Positions 21,343-30,168 of a stretch of DNA of 64,000 bases are shown here, in pieces. The notes beneath the pieces were generated by a model, which saw nothing but the letters and a program-made list of their open reading frames with translations, was not told the origin of the DNA and made no database searches. Numbering within the stretch: the first letter of the stretch is position 1; every line of letters begins with the position of its first letter. Source of the stretch: CAWKGV01 sp963849305 (GTDB lineage Bacteria > Pseudomonadota > Alphaproteobacteria > Acetobacterales > Acetobacteraceae); assembly GCA_963849305.1 (NCBI GenBank), contig CAWKGV010000007.1, positions 186,001 to 250,000 of the forward strand, in the 5' to 3' direction. The position numbers were made by a program, and so were the translations under genes.

Positions 21343-22809
21343 ATGGAAGGATACACGAGACCTACCGGCGCGACGGCCGGGCCGGCGGTTTATGAGACGA
21401 ATGTCCCCGAGCGGCTCGACCGGCTGCCATGGGCGCGGTTCCACTGGCTGGTGATCTTCGGGCTGGGCATCGCCTGGATCCTCGACGGGCTCGAGGTGAC
21501 GCTGGTCGGCTCGCTGTCCGGGGCGATCGCCGACAGCCCGGCGCTGCGCATGTCGGCGGGCGAGGTAGGATACTCCGCCAGCGCCTATCTCGCCGGCGCG
21601 GTGCTGGGTTCGCTGCTGTTCGGCTGGCTCACCGACCGGCTGGGACGCAAGAAGCTCTTCACCGTGACGGTGCTGGTCTATCTGGTGGCCACCATCGCCT
21701 CGGGCCTCTCCTGGAGTTTCTGGTCGTTCGCGCTGTTCCGGTTCGGCACCGGCATGGGCATCGGCGGCGAGTACGCCGCGGTCAACGCGACTATCCAGGA
21801 GCTGATCCCGGCGCGCCGGCGGGGGTTCACCGATCTCGTGGTCAATGGCAGCTTTTGGATCGGCGCGGCGATTGGGGCCGGCGGCGCGGTGGTCGCACTC
21901 GACCCCTCGCTGATCCCGCCGGAGATCGGCTGGCGCGGTGCCTTCGTGATCGGCGGCCTGCTGGGCTTCCTGGTCCTGTTCCTGCGCCATTGGATTCCCG
22001 AAAGCCCGCGCTGGCTCATGACCCACGGCTACCCGAGGGAGGCCGAGGATGTGGTCGCCGGGATCGAGCGGCGGATCGAGCACGAAACGGGCCGCCCACT
22101 CCCGCCGGTGCCCCCGGGGCGGCTCAAGCTGCGCACCGACATCCATGGCTGGTTCTTCGCCGGCATCCGCGCGCTGTTCACCACTTATCAGCGCCGCACC
22201 CTGCTCGGCACCGTGCTCATGGTCGCGCAGGCGTTCTGCTACAATGCCGTGTTCTTCACCTATGCGCTGATCCTGACCCGGTTCTACCACATCGCGGCGG
22301 GCCGGGTCGGGCTGTTTATCCTGCCGTTCGCGGCTGGCAACTTCCTGGGCCCCCTGGTGCTCGGCCGTCTGTTCGACACCGTCGGGCGGAGGCCGATGCT
22401 GGTCGCAACCTATGGCCTCGCGGGCGTGCTGATGGCGATTACCGCCTGGTTGTTCGTGGCCGGCGGGTTGACGGCGGTGGCGCAGACCGGGGCCTGGACC
22501 GGGATCTTCTTCGTCGCTTCCGCGGCGGCCAGCGCGGCCTACCTCACGGTGGGCGAGAGCTTTCCCCTGGAGGTGCGTGCGGTCGCCATCGCCATCTTCT
22601 ACGCCATCGGCACCGGCGTCGGCGGCATCGCCGGACCCGCCTTGTTCGGCGCCTTGATCGACACCGGGTCGCGCACGTCGATCATGTGGGGTTATCTGTT
22701 GGGTGCCGCGCTGATGATCGTGGCGGCCATCGTTGCCGCGGTGCTCGGCATCAAGGCCGAGCGGCGTTCGCTGGAGGAGATCGCGCCGCCGCTTTCAGCG
22801 GTGGACTGA
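21343..22809 (+). CDS. MFS transporter (sugar/organic-acid porter type)
   Basis: A 488-residue carrier with twelve predicted helices. The ATG at 21343 was chosen because the upstream open frame only repeats the maeB end. The family loop between helices 2 and 3 reads DRLGRKKLF, and helix 4 is followed by GMGIGGEYAAVNATIQELIPARRRG, both typical of the metabolite:H+ symporter branch of MFS. A second MFS gene starts 13 bp after its stop. The pair lies next to a decarboxylase and a ThDP enzyme on the other strand, so uptake of an organic acid is a reasonable guess. The substrate cannot be read directly. Confidence 0.88.
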   Translation: MEGYTRPTGATAGPAVYETNVPERLDRLPWARFHWLVIFGLGIAWILDGLEVTLVGSLSGAIADSPALRMSAGEVGYSASAYLAGAVLGSLLFGWLTDRLGRKKLFTVTVLVYLVATIASGLSWSFWSFALFRFGTGMGIGGEYAAVNATIQELIPARRRGFTDLVVNGSFWIGAAIGAGGAVVALDPSLIPPEIGWRGAFVIGGLLGFLVLFLRHWIPESPRWLMTHGYPREAEDVVAGIERRIEHETGRPLPPVPPGRLKLRTDIHGWFFAGIRALFTTYQRRTLLGTVLMVAQAFCYNAVFFTYALILTRFYHIAAGRVGLFILPFAAGNFLGPLVLGRLFDTVGRRPMLVATYGLAGVLMAITAWLFVAGGLTAVAQTGAWTGIFFVASAAASAAYLTVGESFPLEVRAVAIAIFYAIGTGVGGIAGPALFGALIDTGSRTSIMWGYLLGAALMIVAAIVAAVLGIKAERRSLEEIAPPLSAVD

Positions 22810-22822
22810 GGGGCAGACGCAC

Positions 22823-24040
22823 ATGCAATCCACGTCGCACCAGAAGCACGTCGTAGCAGCCGCCTTTCTTGGTTGGATGCTCGACGCGTTCGACTTCTTC
22901 ATCATGGTCTTCGTGCTGCGCAACATCGCGGAGACCTTCGCCACCAGCATCACCGTGGTCACGGTGGCAATCACGCTGACACTTGCCGCGCGTCCAATCG
23001 GCGCCTGGATCTTCGGCCGCGTGGCGGACCGGTTCGGGAGGCGGCCGACGCTCATGGCGGACGTGCTGTGCTACTCCATTTTCGAACTGGCCACCGCCTT
23101 CTCGCCCAACCTCGCGGTGTTCGTCGTCCTGCGCGCCCTCTACGGCGTCGCCATGGGCGGCGAGTGGGGAGTGGGCGCGTCGCTGACCATGGAATCGATC
23201 CCCGCCAGCTGGCGTGGCCCTGTCTCGGGATTGTTGCAGGCGGGCTATCCGACCGGTTACCTGCTGGCTTCGATCGTATATTGGATCGCGTTCCCGTATA
23301 TCGGCTGGCGTGGGATGTTCGTGATCGGCGTCGTCCCGGCCCTGCTTGTGCTCTATATCCGCCGCGCGGTGCCGGAAAGCCCGGATTGGCAGGTCCGCGC
23401 CGCCGCCGGGCCGCGGCCCTCGATTTGGCAAGTGCTCGGGCGCCATGTGGGGCTTACGGTGTACGTCGTCATCATGATGACGGCTTTCAACTTCTTCAGC
23501 CACGGCACGCAAGACCTCTATCCGACTTTCTTGGAGGTGCAGCATCATTTGTCGCGGCAGGCGGTCTCTTCGATCGCGATCATCTACAACATCGGCGCGA
23601 TTCTGGGCGGGATTGGCTTCGGCATGCTGTCCCAGCGGATCGGCCGGCGGCCGGCGATCGTCATCGCCGCGGTGCTGGCCTTGCCGGTGATCCCGATCTG
23701 GGCCTTCTCGGCCTCGGCGGTGTCGCTTGGGGCGGGCGCGTTCCTGATGCAGGTCTTCGTCCAAGGTGCCTGGGGCGTGATCCCGGCGCATCTGAACGAG
23801 CTTTCCCCTCCCGAGATCCGAGGTACGTTCCCAGGCGTTACCTATCAGCTCGGCAACCTGTTGGCCGCCGCGAATGCGACCATTCAGAGCGGCATCGCGG
23901 CAAGTCTCGGCGGAAACTACTCCTGGCCGCTTGCCGGCGTGGCGGCGATCGTGGCGGTTATCATCGCGGTGATGGTGGGCTTGGGGCGGGAGGCCCGGCA
24001 TGTGCGCATGGGCAGCGAACCGGCGGTCGCAGTGGATTGA
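22823..24040 (+). CDS. MFS transporter (sialate/lactate SHS-like branch)
   Basis: A 405-residue twelve-helix carrier starting MQSTSHQKHVVAAAFLGWML at 22823. The motif DAFDFFIMVFVLR in helix 1, DRFGRRPTLMADV between helices 2 and 3 and YGVAMGGEWGVGASLTMESI near residue 110 resemble the SHS/NanT-like and lactate permease branch of the major facilitator superfamily. It follows another MFS gene by 13 bp, so both are probably one transcript. Its end converges with the oxaloacetate-decarboxylase-like gene, with 9 bp between stops. Monocarboxylates or similar acids are the best guess for the substrate. Confidence 0.88.
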   Translation: MQSTSHQKHVVAAAFLGWMLDAFDFFIMVFVLRNIAETFATSITVVTVAITLTLAARPIGAWIFGRVADRFGRRPTLMADVLCYSIFELATAFSPNLAVFVVLRALYGVAMGGEWGVGASLTMESIPASWRGPVSGLLQAGYPTGYLLASIVYWIAFPYIGWRGMFVIGVVPALLVLYIRRAVPESPDWQVRAAAGPRPSIWQVLGRHVGLTVYVVIMMTAFNFFSHGTQDLYPTFLEVQHHLSRQAVSSIAIIYNIGAILGGIGFGMLSQRIGRRPAIVIAAVLALPVIPIWAFSASAVSLGAGAFLMQVFVQGAWGVIPAHLNELSPPEIRGTFPGVTYQLGNLLAAANATIQSGIAASLGGNYSWPLAGVAAIVAVIIAVMVGLGREARHVRMGSEPAVAVD

Positions 24041-24049
24041 GCGCGGGGG

Positions 24050-24913
24050 CTATTCGCCGCCGAGGAAGTCGCGTGTCCAGGCGTCGTAATCGGGCTCCCG
24101 CAGCAACCGCTTCATCAGCGCGGCCGGAGCGACTCCCGTGAGCTTGGCGGGCGGCGTGCCCTCGCGCAGGGCCTTCAGCGTGGCGTACACGGCCTGCACG
24201 GCGGCGGCGAAGGGCTGATGTCCCTGCAGCGCGATGCGAACGCGGCGGCTCGCCAGGTAGTCGGGATCGAGCAGCTCCGCCGGCACTCCCCCGAGTAGGA
24301 TCGGGACGCGGATCACGGCCGAGATCGCGTCGAGCTGGGCGCGGGTGAGCCCGCCGGCGAAGAACAGCCCGTCCACGCCCGCCCGCTCGTACGCCTCAGC
24401 GCGGGCGATCGCATCCTCCGTGCCGTTGAGGCTTGGGGCGCTGGTGCGGCCGATGATGGCGAGGCTCTTGTCCTCCCGCGCAGCCAAGGCGGCGCGCATT
24501 TTTCCGACGCCCTCTTCCAATGCAATCAGGCTCGCGGTTTTCTCCGCGTAGCCTCGTGGCAACCGCGTGTCCTCGATCGTGAGCGCGGCGACACCCGCGG
24601 TCTCCAGCTCCTGGACCGTGCGCATGACACTGAGCGCGTTGCCGTAACCGTGGTCGGCATCGACCATCAGCGGCAGCTTGCCGGCGCGATTGATCCGATA
24701 CGCCTGGGCGGCGAATTCGGTCAACGTAAGCACGATGACGTCGGGCGCGCCGAGCACGGCGTAGGACCCGATCGAGCCCGCGAACATGCCCACCTCGAAG
24801 CCGAGATCCTCGGCGATGCGGGCGGAGATCGCGTCGAACACGGAGCCGGGGTGGATGCACCTGTCGCCGGCCAGGACGGCGCGGTAACGTTCGCGGCGGT
24901 CGGTCCAATGCAT
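24050..24913 (-). CDS. oxaloacetate decarboxylase-like protein (isocitrate lyase/PEP mutase family)
   Basis: A 287-residue TIM-barrel enzyme of the ICL/PEP mutase superfamily, closest in pattern to the Pseudomonas PA4872-type oxaloacetate decarboxylase. Key stretches are SVFDAISARIAEDLGFE, VDADHGYGNALSVMRT (metal-binding Asp residues), ALTIEDTRLPRG and IIGRTSA. It lacks the KKCGH-type loop of true isocitrate lyases. The ATG at 24913 gives the normal family length; the longer frame to 25033 runs into the next gene. It lies 7 bp after the ThDP enzyme gene on the same strand, so the two are co-transcribed and probably act on related 2-oxo acids. Confidence 0.8.
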   Translation of the reverse strand: MHWTDRRERYRAVLAGDRCIHPGSVFDAISARIAEDLGFEVGMFAGSIGSYAVLGAPDVIVLTLTEFAAQAYRINRAGKLPLMVDADHGYGNALSVMRTVQELETAGVAALTIEDTRLPRGYAEKTASLIALEEGVGKMRAALAAREDKSLAIIGRTSAPSLNGTEDAIARAEAYERAGVDGLFFAGGLTRAQLDAISAVIRVPILLGGVPAELLDPDYLASRRVRIALQGHQPFAAAVQAVYATLKALREGTPPAKLTGVAPAALMKRLLREPDYDAWTRDFLGGE

Positions 24914-24920
24914 AATATGC

Positions 24921-26573
24921 TCAGTGCCGTTGGTTGAAGGGGTAGTAGGGCGGGAACTCGCCCACTTGCCGCATGTCCACCTCGACCAAGCTAAGCCCGC
25001 TATGCGCGAGCGCCTTGGCGACCGTTTCGCCAAACGCCTCGGCGCGCTCCACGCGCCAGAACGGGATGCCGGCCAGCGCTGCGAGACCGTTCAGGTCGGG
25101 GCTTTGTAGGTCGGCGAAGAACCGGCGCCCCTGCTGCGTCGCGTCCTGGATGCGCTTGATCACGCCGTATCCGCTGTCATTCATCACCACCACGGTCAGG
25201 TCGAGCCGTTCCTGCACCGGGGTCCATAGCTCGCCCACGTTCAGGAAGAATCCGCCATCGCCGGTCATCACGATAGTCTTGCGCCCATTCGCGGCGGCGG
25301 CGGCGCCGATTCCGAGCTGCAATCCCTGGCCGATGCCGGCGCCCACCGGATAGACGTTCTGGCGCGGATCGTAGATCGGAAAGACGCGATTGCCCCAGGT
25401 CGTGTTGCTTTGGGTGACGTCGCGCACCCAGATCGCGTCCTTAGGCAGCACCGGGCGGAGTTGGTCGGGGAAGCTGCCGTATGGACCGAGCGTGGCCAGG
25501 AACTCGGCGCGCGCACGGCGCTTCAGGTCGGCGAACTCGCTTTGGTAGCTGGGATCGGGCTTGAACCTGCCGTCGATGCGCCCGAGCAGGCCGTCAAGCG
25601 CAAGCCTCGCGTCGCCGCAGACAAAGTATTGGTTCGGATAGGTCCGGCCGTTGGCGAGCGGATCGACATCGATTTGGACCAAGTTGCTTGGCAGCTTAAT
25701 CGCGAACTCGCCCGTTTCCTGCCCGCGCAGCCTGGCGCCGACGACCAGCATCAGGTCAACGCCTTGGTAGAAGTCCTGAATAGCCGGCATTCCGTTGCCG
25801 TGCAGGCCGCCAAGGCTCATCGGGTGGTCTTCAGGCACGATGCCGCGGCCCTGCAAGCTGTTGACCATGGTGAAGCCAAGGTCGAGCAACCTGTGCAGCA
25901 CCCCGCCGCAGTGCCGGGCGCCGGAACCCACCCAAAGCATCGCCCTGCGCGCGCGCAGCACGCGGGCGGCGAGTTCGTCGAGTTCGTGCGCGGCCGGAGC
26001 GCGGGGGCCCGGGAGCGGCAGCGAAAAATTGTCGAGCAGCGCGGGCCGCTCGATGGCAGCACGCTGGATATCGATCGGCACCTCGACGCTGACCGGACCC
26101 GTGGGCGGCGTCAGGGCCTCGGTCGCGGCGCGGGTCAGCACCCCGAGCGCCTGCCCAGCGGCGCGGATGCGATACGCGGACTTGGAGACCGCGCGCAACA
26201 TCCCGAGTTGGTCATAGGCGTCATGCACCGTGCCAAGCTCGCGGTCGGCGAATTTCGTCGCGGTCTGGCCGGTGATGTGCAGCACCGGGGAGGCGGCGAA
26301 ACGCGCCTCGACCAGCCCGCCAACCGCGTTGGCCGCGCCGGGGCCGGTGGAGGAGAAGATCACGCCTAACCCGCCGGAAGCGCGCGCGTAGCCGTCGGCC
26401 ATGTGCGCGGCGCCCAGCTCGCCGCGTGCCATCATGAAGCGGATCGCATTACGCCGGCCGATCGCGTCCAGCATGGGGATGTTGTGGATCGAGGTGATGC
26501 CAAAGGCCGTGGTGACGCCGCAGGCGGAGAGGAACTCGGCAACCAGGTCGCCGACAGTGTAGTCGCTAGGCAT
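24921..26573 (-). CDS. thiamine-diphosphate-dependent enzyme (acetolactate synthase-like)
   Basis: A ThDP enzyme of about 550 residues with the classical three domains. The catalytic Glu lies in RGELGAAHMADGYAR near residue 50. The central domain is RAMLWVGSGARHCGG. The C-terminal pyrophosphate site is MTGDGGFFLN followed by VVVMNDSGYGVI near residue 450, with the GDG-x-N cofactor motif. The start at 26573 is preferred to 26630 because a GGGAGAAG ribosome site precedes it. The family includes acetolactate synthases, benzoylformate decarboxylases and glyoxylate carboligases, and the sequence does not decide between them. It is the first gene of a two-gene unit with the oxaloacetate-decarboxylase-like enzyme. 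Confidence 0.85.
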   Translation of the reverse strand: MPSDYTVGDLVAEFLSACGVTTAFGITSIHNIPMLDAIGRRNAIRFMMARGELGAAHMADGYARASGGLGVIFSSTGPGAANAVGGLVEARFAASPVLHITGQTATKFADRELGTVHDAYDQLGMLRAVSKSAYRIRAAGQALGVLTRAATEALTPPTGPVSVEVPIDIQRAAIERPALLDNFSLPLPGPRAPAAHELDELAARVLRARRAMLWVGSGARHCGGVLHRLLDLGFTMVNSLQGRGIVPEDHPMSLGGLHGNGMPAIQDFYQGVDLMLVVGARLRGQETGEFAIKLPSNLVQIDVDPLANGRTYPNQYFVCGDARLALDGLLGRIDGRFKPDPSYQSEFADLKRRARAEFLATLGPYGSFPDQLRPVLPKDAIWVRDVTQSNTTWGNRVFPIYDPRQNVYPVGAGIGQGLQLGIGAAAAANGRKTIVMTGDGGFFLNVGELWTPVQERLDLTVVVMNDSGYGVIKRIQDATQQGRRFFADLQSPDLNGLAALAGIPFWRVERAEAFGETVAKALAHSGLSLVEVDMRQVGEFPPYYPFNQRH

Positions 26574-26646
26574 GTCCGTGAGCTTCTCCCGGTTCGCAGC
26601 GAGGCTGGAACAAACGGATTGCGCCGTCAATGCGAGCCGCGCGCGT

Positions 26647-27081
26647 TCAGGCGCGCAGCACTGCCGGCATCCAGTTAACGGCGCGGCGCGCCAAGCGCGC
26701 CTCCGTGCTCTCCCCCTCGTAGTCGGGCGCCGCCGGTGCCTGCGTGAAGAGCGCGCGATCCTCCAGGCTGTTCACGTTGACGACGGCACGCAGCCCCGCG
26801 CTCGTCTCGCAAACGGCGGCGATATAGACGCCGCATCGCCTGCAGATGATGTAATCGGCGGTGCGCGAGCCAAACCGGTAGCGTTCGACAAGCCCCCAAT
26901 CGTCCGCCCCGGCTTCGAACAGCCCGGCGGTGTCCGACACGGTGCGGGTCGCGTGCGCCCGGCAGAACGAGCAGGTACACGAGCGCAAGGGAGATTCCCC
27001 CGGCGGGTGGGAGAGAAGCAAGCGGACGCGAAGATTGCCGCAATGGCAACCGCCGCTGTGCTCCGAGGTCGTTGCGTTCAT
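26647..27081 (-). CDS. GFA/CENP-V fold zinc protein
   Basis: A 144-residue protein with the zinc-binding pattern of the glutathione-dependent formaldehyde-activating (GFA) fold: GGCHCGN near residue 10, CTCSFC near 35 and ICRRCG near 80. GFA enzymes help make S-hydroxymethyl-glutathione, but most family members have no proven reaction, so the name describes the fold only. The ATG at 27081 is favoured; the longer frame to 27168 has a Pro/Arg-rich non-conserved start. It lies about 75 bp upstream of the ThDP gene and could be part of the same unit. Confidence 0.75.
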   Translation of the reverse strand: MNATTSEHSGGCHCGNLRVRLLLSHPPGESPLRSCTCSFCRAHATRTVSDTAGLFEAGADDWGLVERYRFGSRTADYIICRRCGVYIAAVCETSAGLRAVVNVNSLEDRALFTQAPAAPDYEGESTEARLARRAVNWMPAVLRA

Positions 27082-27359
27082 TGGTCTGTACCTCGCTCGT
27101 GTTGGTGACGGCCGGCCACGAGTGTGTCTCGGCGAACGGCTCGGTATCAAGACTGGGCGCGCCGGCAAACCGGCCGCGAGATAGGTCGCGGTTTGAATGT
27201 CTGTGATAGGGGGCGCCGGACAGTTACTTCGCCAAACCTTACATATAGGGTCTTATGCAGCCAACAGAAGGCGCGCCCTTTCGCGTGACTGCGGGCGGCT
27301 TAAGATGTAGATGCCCATAGGCGGGGGTGATCGCTCATGGCCTTTTCGGAGACTCAACG

Positions 27360-27599
27360 GTGAATCAGGCGCTAAACATCATAGCGGGTTGCAGTGGAAT
27401 TGTCGGTGGTATTCTTTGGTTCCTTGCCGTTAGTCGAACACCGACGCCATCCCAAGGGTCTTATTGGGGTGCAGGCGATAGCCCAACCACTCCCTTTGCC
27501 ATAGCGTGGAGCAAGGCGGCTTGGCTTAATCAAGCGGCGGCGATCATGACCGGAATCTCAGCATTGCTCTTCGGGTTCTCGGGTTTCTTCGAGCGATGA
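27360..27599 (+). CDS. small putative membrane protein, unknown
   Basis: A hypothetical protein of 79 residues with two hydrophobic segments, at the N-terminus (LNIIAGCSGIVGGILWFLAV) and C-terminus (AAAIMTGISALLFGFSGF), joined by a polar loop. This suggests a small inner-membrane hairpin. The GTG at 27360 was chosen because GGAG lies eight bases upstream; an in-frame GTG at 27327 would add 11 residues. The surrounding 27.2-28.6 kb looks less GC-rich than the neighbours and holds only unknown genes, which suggests recent acquisition. No family was recognised. Confidence 0.5.
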   Translation: MNQALNIIAGCSGIVGGILWFLAVSRTPTPSQGSYWGAGDSPTTPFAIAWSKAAWLNQAAAIMTGISALLFGFSGFFER

Positions 27600-27768
27600 G
27601 GAATGTGCAGCGCTCGTCGTGGTGCTTCTGCTTATAGTCTAGGCACTTCTCCCTCAGCCAGTGCGTATGACCACGCCGATTATCGTAAAGGCCAATTCAT
27701 CCATGTCTGGCCCCAACGCTCGCTGGGTTTGACTCCGTTCTGTTCATCGGGTGGTAGCAGTTAAAAGG

Positions 27769-28203
27769 ATGGACGTTAAGGGCTACATGACTGAGATCGT
27801 CGCGCCGATGATCAGTGACTTTGACGCCAATCCAACCTCGCCAAGACACGCCTTTCTTGCGTGCGTCGCTACGTTCCATGCCATCGACTATCTAAGCTAC
27901 CCGCAGAAGGCTGCCAGCCGCCGCAAGCTATTGAGGGCTGAATCACCAGAATTCGCGCTGGTAGATCGCGTCGTGCATGCATTCAAGCACGTCAAAACGG
28001 GGCACGAGGAATTGGCACAGCGACCGCTAAAGGCTGGTGATGTCATAGCGCGGCCTCCAGGCTTCTGGGGCGTCGCGTCCTGGGACTTGTCACGATGGGA
28101 TGATCCAGTTGGAGGAATCACGATCAAAGGTGAACACGGGCACGACCTCTTGGATGTTGTGAAGCGAGCTGCTGAATATCTGCGGACTCAGGATGCGCGA
28201 TAA
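27769..28203 (+). CDS. hypothetical protein, soluble, about 145 residues
   Basis: A soluble protein with protein-like composition and a coherent series of patches: SPRHAFLACVATFHAIDYL, VDRVVHAFKHVKTGH, PPGFWGVASWDLSRWDDPVGG and LLDVVKRAAEYL. I believe conserved proteins of this type exist in proteobacteria, but no function is known to me. Starts at 27751 (GTG), 27769 (ATG) and 27787 (ATG with AAGGG upstream) are all possible. It sits alone between the small membrane protein and a palindromic repeat, in a lower-GC stretch, and does not look like part of an operon. Confidence 0.6.
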   Translation: MDVKGYMTEIVAPMISDFDANPTSPRHAFLACVATFHAIDYLSYPQKAASRRKLLRAESPEFALVDRVVHAFKHVKTGHEELAQRPLKAGDVIARPPGFWGVASWDLSRWDDPVGGITIKGEHGHDLLDVVKRAAEYLRTQDAR

Positions 28204-28485
28204 GGTAGCATAGATTCTTAGAGTTCCGCACTGCGGCTGGCGAGTAAGGAGTCAGTAGGTTATTTGGGTGCGTAACTACTCCTATCCGCCGGTCCCAATA
28301 CATCTGGCGGCCAAAGGACCGCTTTGGGAGGAGGCCGACATTCAAACCGAGACACAACCCCCGCCGGCCGGCAGGAGCGCCAGTTCGCGGCGCTGGCGAG
28401 CCGGCGGAAAAGATGCACAATCGCCAGGATGAATGCGAGCAACGTCCACGGCTGTCCGGTTTCGGGTGCGCAACAGCGCTCTCTA

Positions 28486-28572
28486 CGTCATGCTCGCGCT
28501 TGTCGCGAGCATCCACGCCTTGCGTGCCCCGCCCGAAGTCGTGGATGGTCGTGACAAGCACGGCCATGACGG
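28486..28572. repeat. Y-shaped palindromic (REP-like) element, copy 1
   Basis: An 87-bp imperfect palindrome able to fold into a branched structure. The outer arms are GTCATG (28487) and CATGAC (28565), the middle arms CATCCACG (28510) and CGTGGATG (28540). Two side hairpins are GCTCGCG/CGCGAGC around 28492-28510 and CGTG/CACG around 28550-28561. A second element of the same plan lies at 38030-38118. Similar CGTCATG...ATCCACG elements are known as dispersed intergenic repeats in alphaproteobacteria. Together with flanking sequence it fills the 440 bp between the hypothetical gene and the dehalogenase, in which nothing else was recognised. Confidence 0.7.
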
Positions 28573-28646
28573 TGTGGGTAGCGGAGCAGTTCCATGATAG
28601 GAATTCCAAGTTTCGGGAACCGGACAGCAGTGAGCAAGGTCGGACC

Positions 28647-29522
28647 ATGAAACGCACCGAACCGCATCCGAAGCGGGCCGTCGAGGTGCTCGGCAAAAGC
28701 ATGGCCTATGTGGAGCTGGGCGGCGGCGCGCCGGTCTTGTTCCTGCACGGCAATCCGACCTCATCCTTTCTTTGGCGCGATGTCATGCCTGAGGTCGCCG
28801 CTCGCGGCCATTGCATCGCACCGGACCTGATCGGCATGGGAGACAGCGACAAGCTCGTCCCTGCCGGGCCGGGCACCTACACGCTCGACACGCACGGCCG
28901 CTTCCTCGACGGGTTCATCATGACGGCGTTCGCGCCCGACGCGACGTTCGTGTTGGTATTACACGACTGGGGCTCCGCGCTTGGCTTCGACTGGGCGAGA
29001 CGTCACCCCGATCGCGTGCGCGCCATCGTTTACATGGAAGCGATCGTACGGCCGCTCGCGAGCTGGCAGGAATGGGGCCCTGACGCGGCACGCATCTTTC
29101 AGGGCTTCCGCTCGGAGAAGGGAGAGGAGTTGATCCTTGACCGCAACCTGTTCATAGAACGGGTGCTGCCGGGCTCAGTGCTGCGCAGCCTGTCGGACGC
29201 GGAGATGACGGAGTACCGGCGCCCGTTCCTGAACCGGGAGGACCGCTGGCCGACGCTTGAATGGCCGCGCCAAATCCCGATCGGCGGCGAGCCGGCCGAT
29301 GTCGTGGCGCGGGTGCAGGCGTACGCCGACTGGATGGCGGCGAATGACATTCCCAAGCTGTTCGTCAACGCCGAGCCCGGCGCGATCCTGGTCGGGGCGC
29401 AGCGGGAATTCTGTCGCGGCTGGCGCAATCAGCGAGAGATCACAGTCGCCGGCCGGCACTTCATTCAGGAGGATTCCGGCCCCGAGATCGGGCGGGCCAT
29501 CGCGGACTGGATCGACCGTTGA
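28647..29522 (+). CDS. dhaA: haloalkane dehalogenase (HLD-II, DhaA-like)
   Basis: A 291-residue alpha/beta hydrolase that would hydrolyse the carbon-halogen bond of haloalkanes to an alcohol and halide. The full catalytic set of subfamily II is visible: nucleophile Asp and halide-binding Trp in LHDWGSALGF, halide-binding Asn in HGNPTSS, catalytic Glu in YMEAIVRP and catalytic His in HFIQED. The cap domain sequence (EWPRQIPIGGEPADVVARV) also follows DhaA. The ATG at 28647 gives the normal length; the open frame to 28413 is non-conserved and crosses the palindromic repeat. The next gene, a methyltransferase, starts inside its stop codon, implying coupling. Confidence 0.93.
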   Translation: MKRTEPHPKRAVEVLGKSMAYVELGGGAPVLFLHGNPTSSFLWRDVMPEVAARGHCIAPDLIGMGDSDKLVPAGPGTYTLDTHGRFLDGFIMTAFAPDATFVLVLHDWGSALGFDWARRHPDRVRAIVYMEAIVRPLASWQEWGPDAARIFQGFRSEKGEELILDRNLFIERVLPGSVLRSLSDAEMTEYRRPFLNREDRWPTLEWPRQIPIGGEPADVVARVQAYADWMAANDIPKLFVNAEPGAILVGAQREFCRGWRNQREITVAGRHFIQEDSGPEIGRAIADWIDR

Positions 29523-30157
29523 GAAGCAATGTCGAACACTGGAAGCGGCTCCAGCATGACGGCTATTTCGAAACGCATCCCTGCTACAAGGGAATACGGG
29601 AATTCGGCGGGGACGATGAGGTAGCCCTGGTCGAGCAATTCGTGCCGCTCTCGCCGGACATGATCATGATTGTCATCGGCTGCGGCTACGGGCGCGAAAC
29701 GCTGAAATTCGCGACCCGGGTGCGAAAGGTCTATGGCATCGACGTGAGCCCGACGATCTTGAACAAGGCTGCCGCATTTCTGAGCCAACGAGGGGTAACG
29801 AATTTCACGCCTGTCACCGCGGAAAGCTACAAGGACACCATTCCGTCAGGCATCGACCTCGTGTTCTCGATTGTCGTGATGCAGCATCTAACAAGAGATC
29901 TGGTTCTGGATTATTTCCAGACCTTGGCTAACAAGCTTTCCGACCGTGGCTGTTTTGTTGTTCAGTTCCTGGAGCTGATGCTCGATGGAGCGCCGAAGGA
30001 CGCTGAACTCCAGGTATATGAACCCTCGGTCAGTTGGACGACAAGGGAGCTGTTCGACCTCGCGAAGAACGCCGGACTTCAGTTCGTGGCGGTGCGGACC
30101 CATTTGGCAACACCAACCGCCGTGTGGCATTGGGCGTTCTTCAAGCGCGGCGCATAA
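29519..30157 (+). CDS. class I SAM-dependent methyltransferase
   Basis: A 212-residue protein with a Rossmann methyltransferase pattern: VIGCGYGRETLKFA near residue 53 (motif I), VYGIDVSP near 71 (motif II), IDLVFSIVVMQHL near 108 and GCFVVQF near 137. It begins at a TTG (29519) overlapping the dehalogenase stop. This is the only start that keeps the N-terminal helix, and it suggests translational coupling to dhaA. The acceptor is unknown. Pairing of a methyltransferase with a haloalkane dehalogenase is not a standard arrangement and may be fortuitous. Confidence 0.75.
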   Translation: MRSNVEHWKRLQHDGYFETHPCYKGIREFGGDDEVALVEQFVPLSPDMIMIVIGCGYGRETLKFATRVRKVYGIDVSPTILNKAAAFLSQRGVTNFTPVTAESYKDTIPSGIDLVFSIVVMQHLTRDLVLDYFQTLANKLSDRGCFVVQFLELMLDGAPKDAELQVYEPSVSWTTRELFDLAKNAGLQFVAVRTHLATPTAVWHWAFFKRGA

Positions 30158-30168
30158 GCGGTCCTTCG

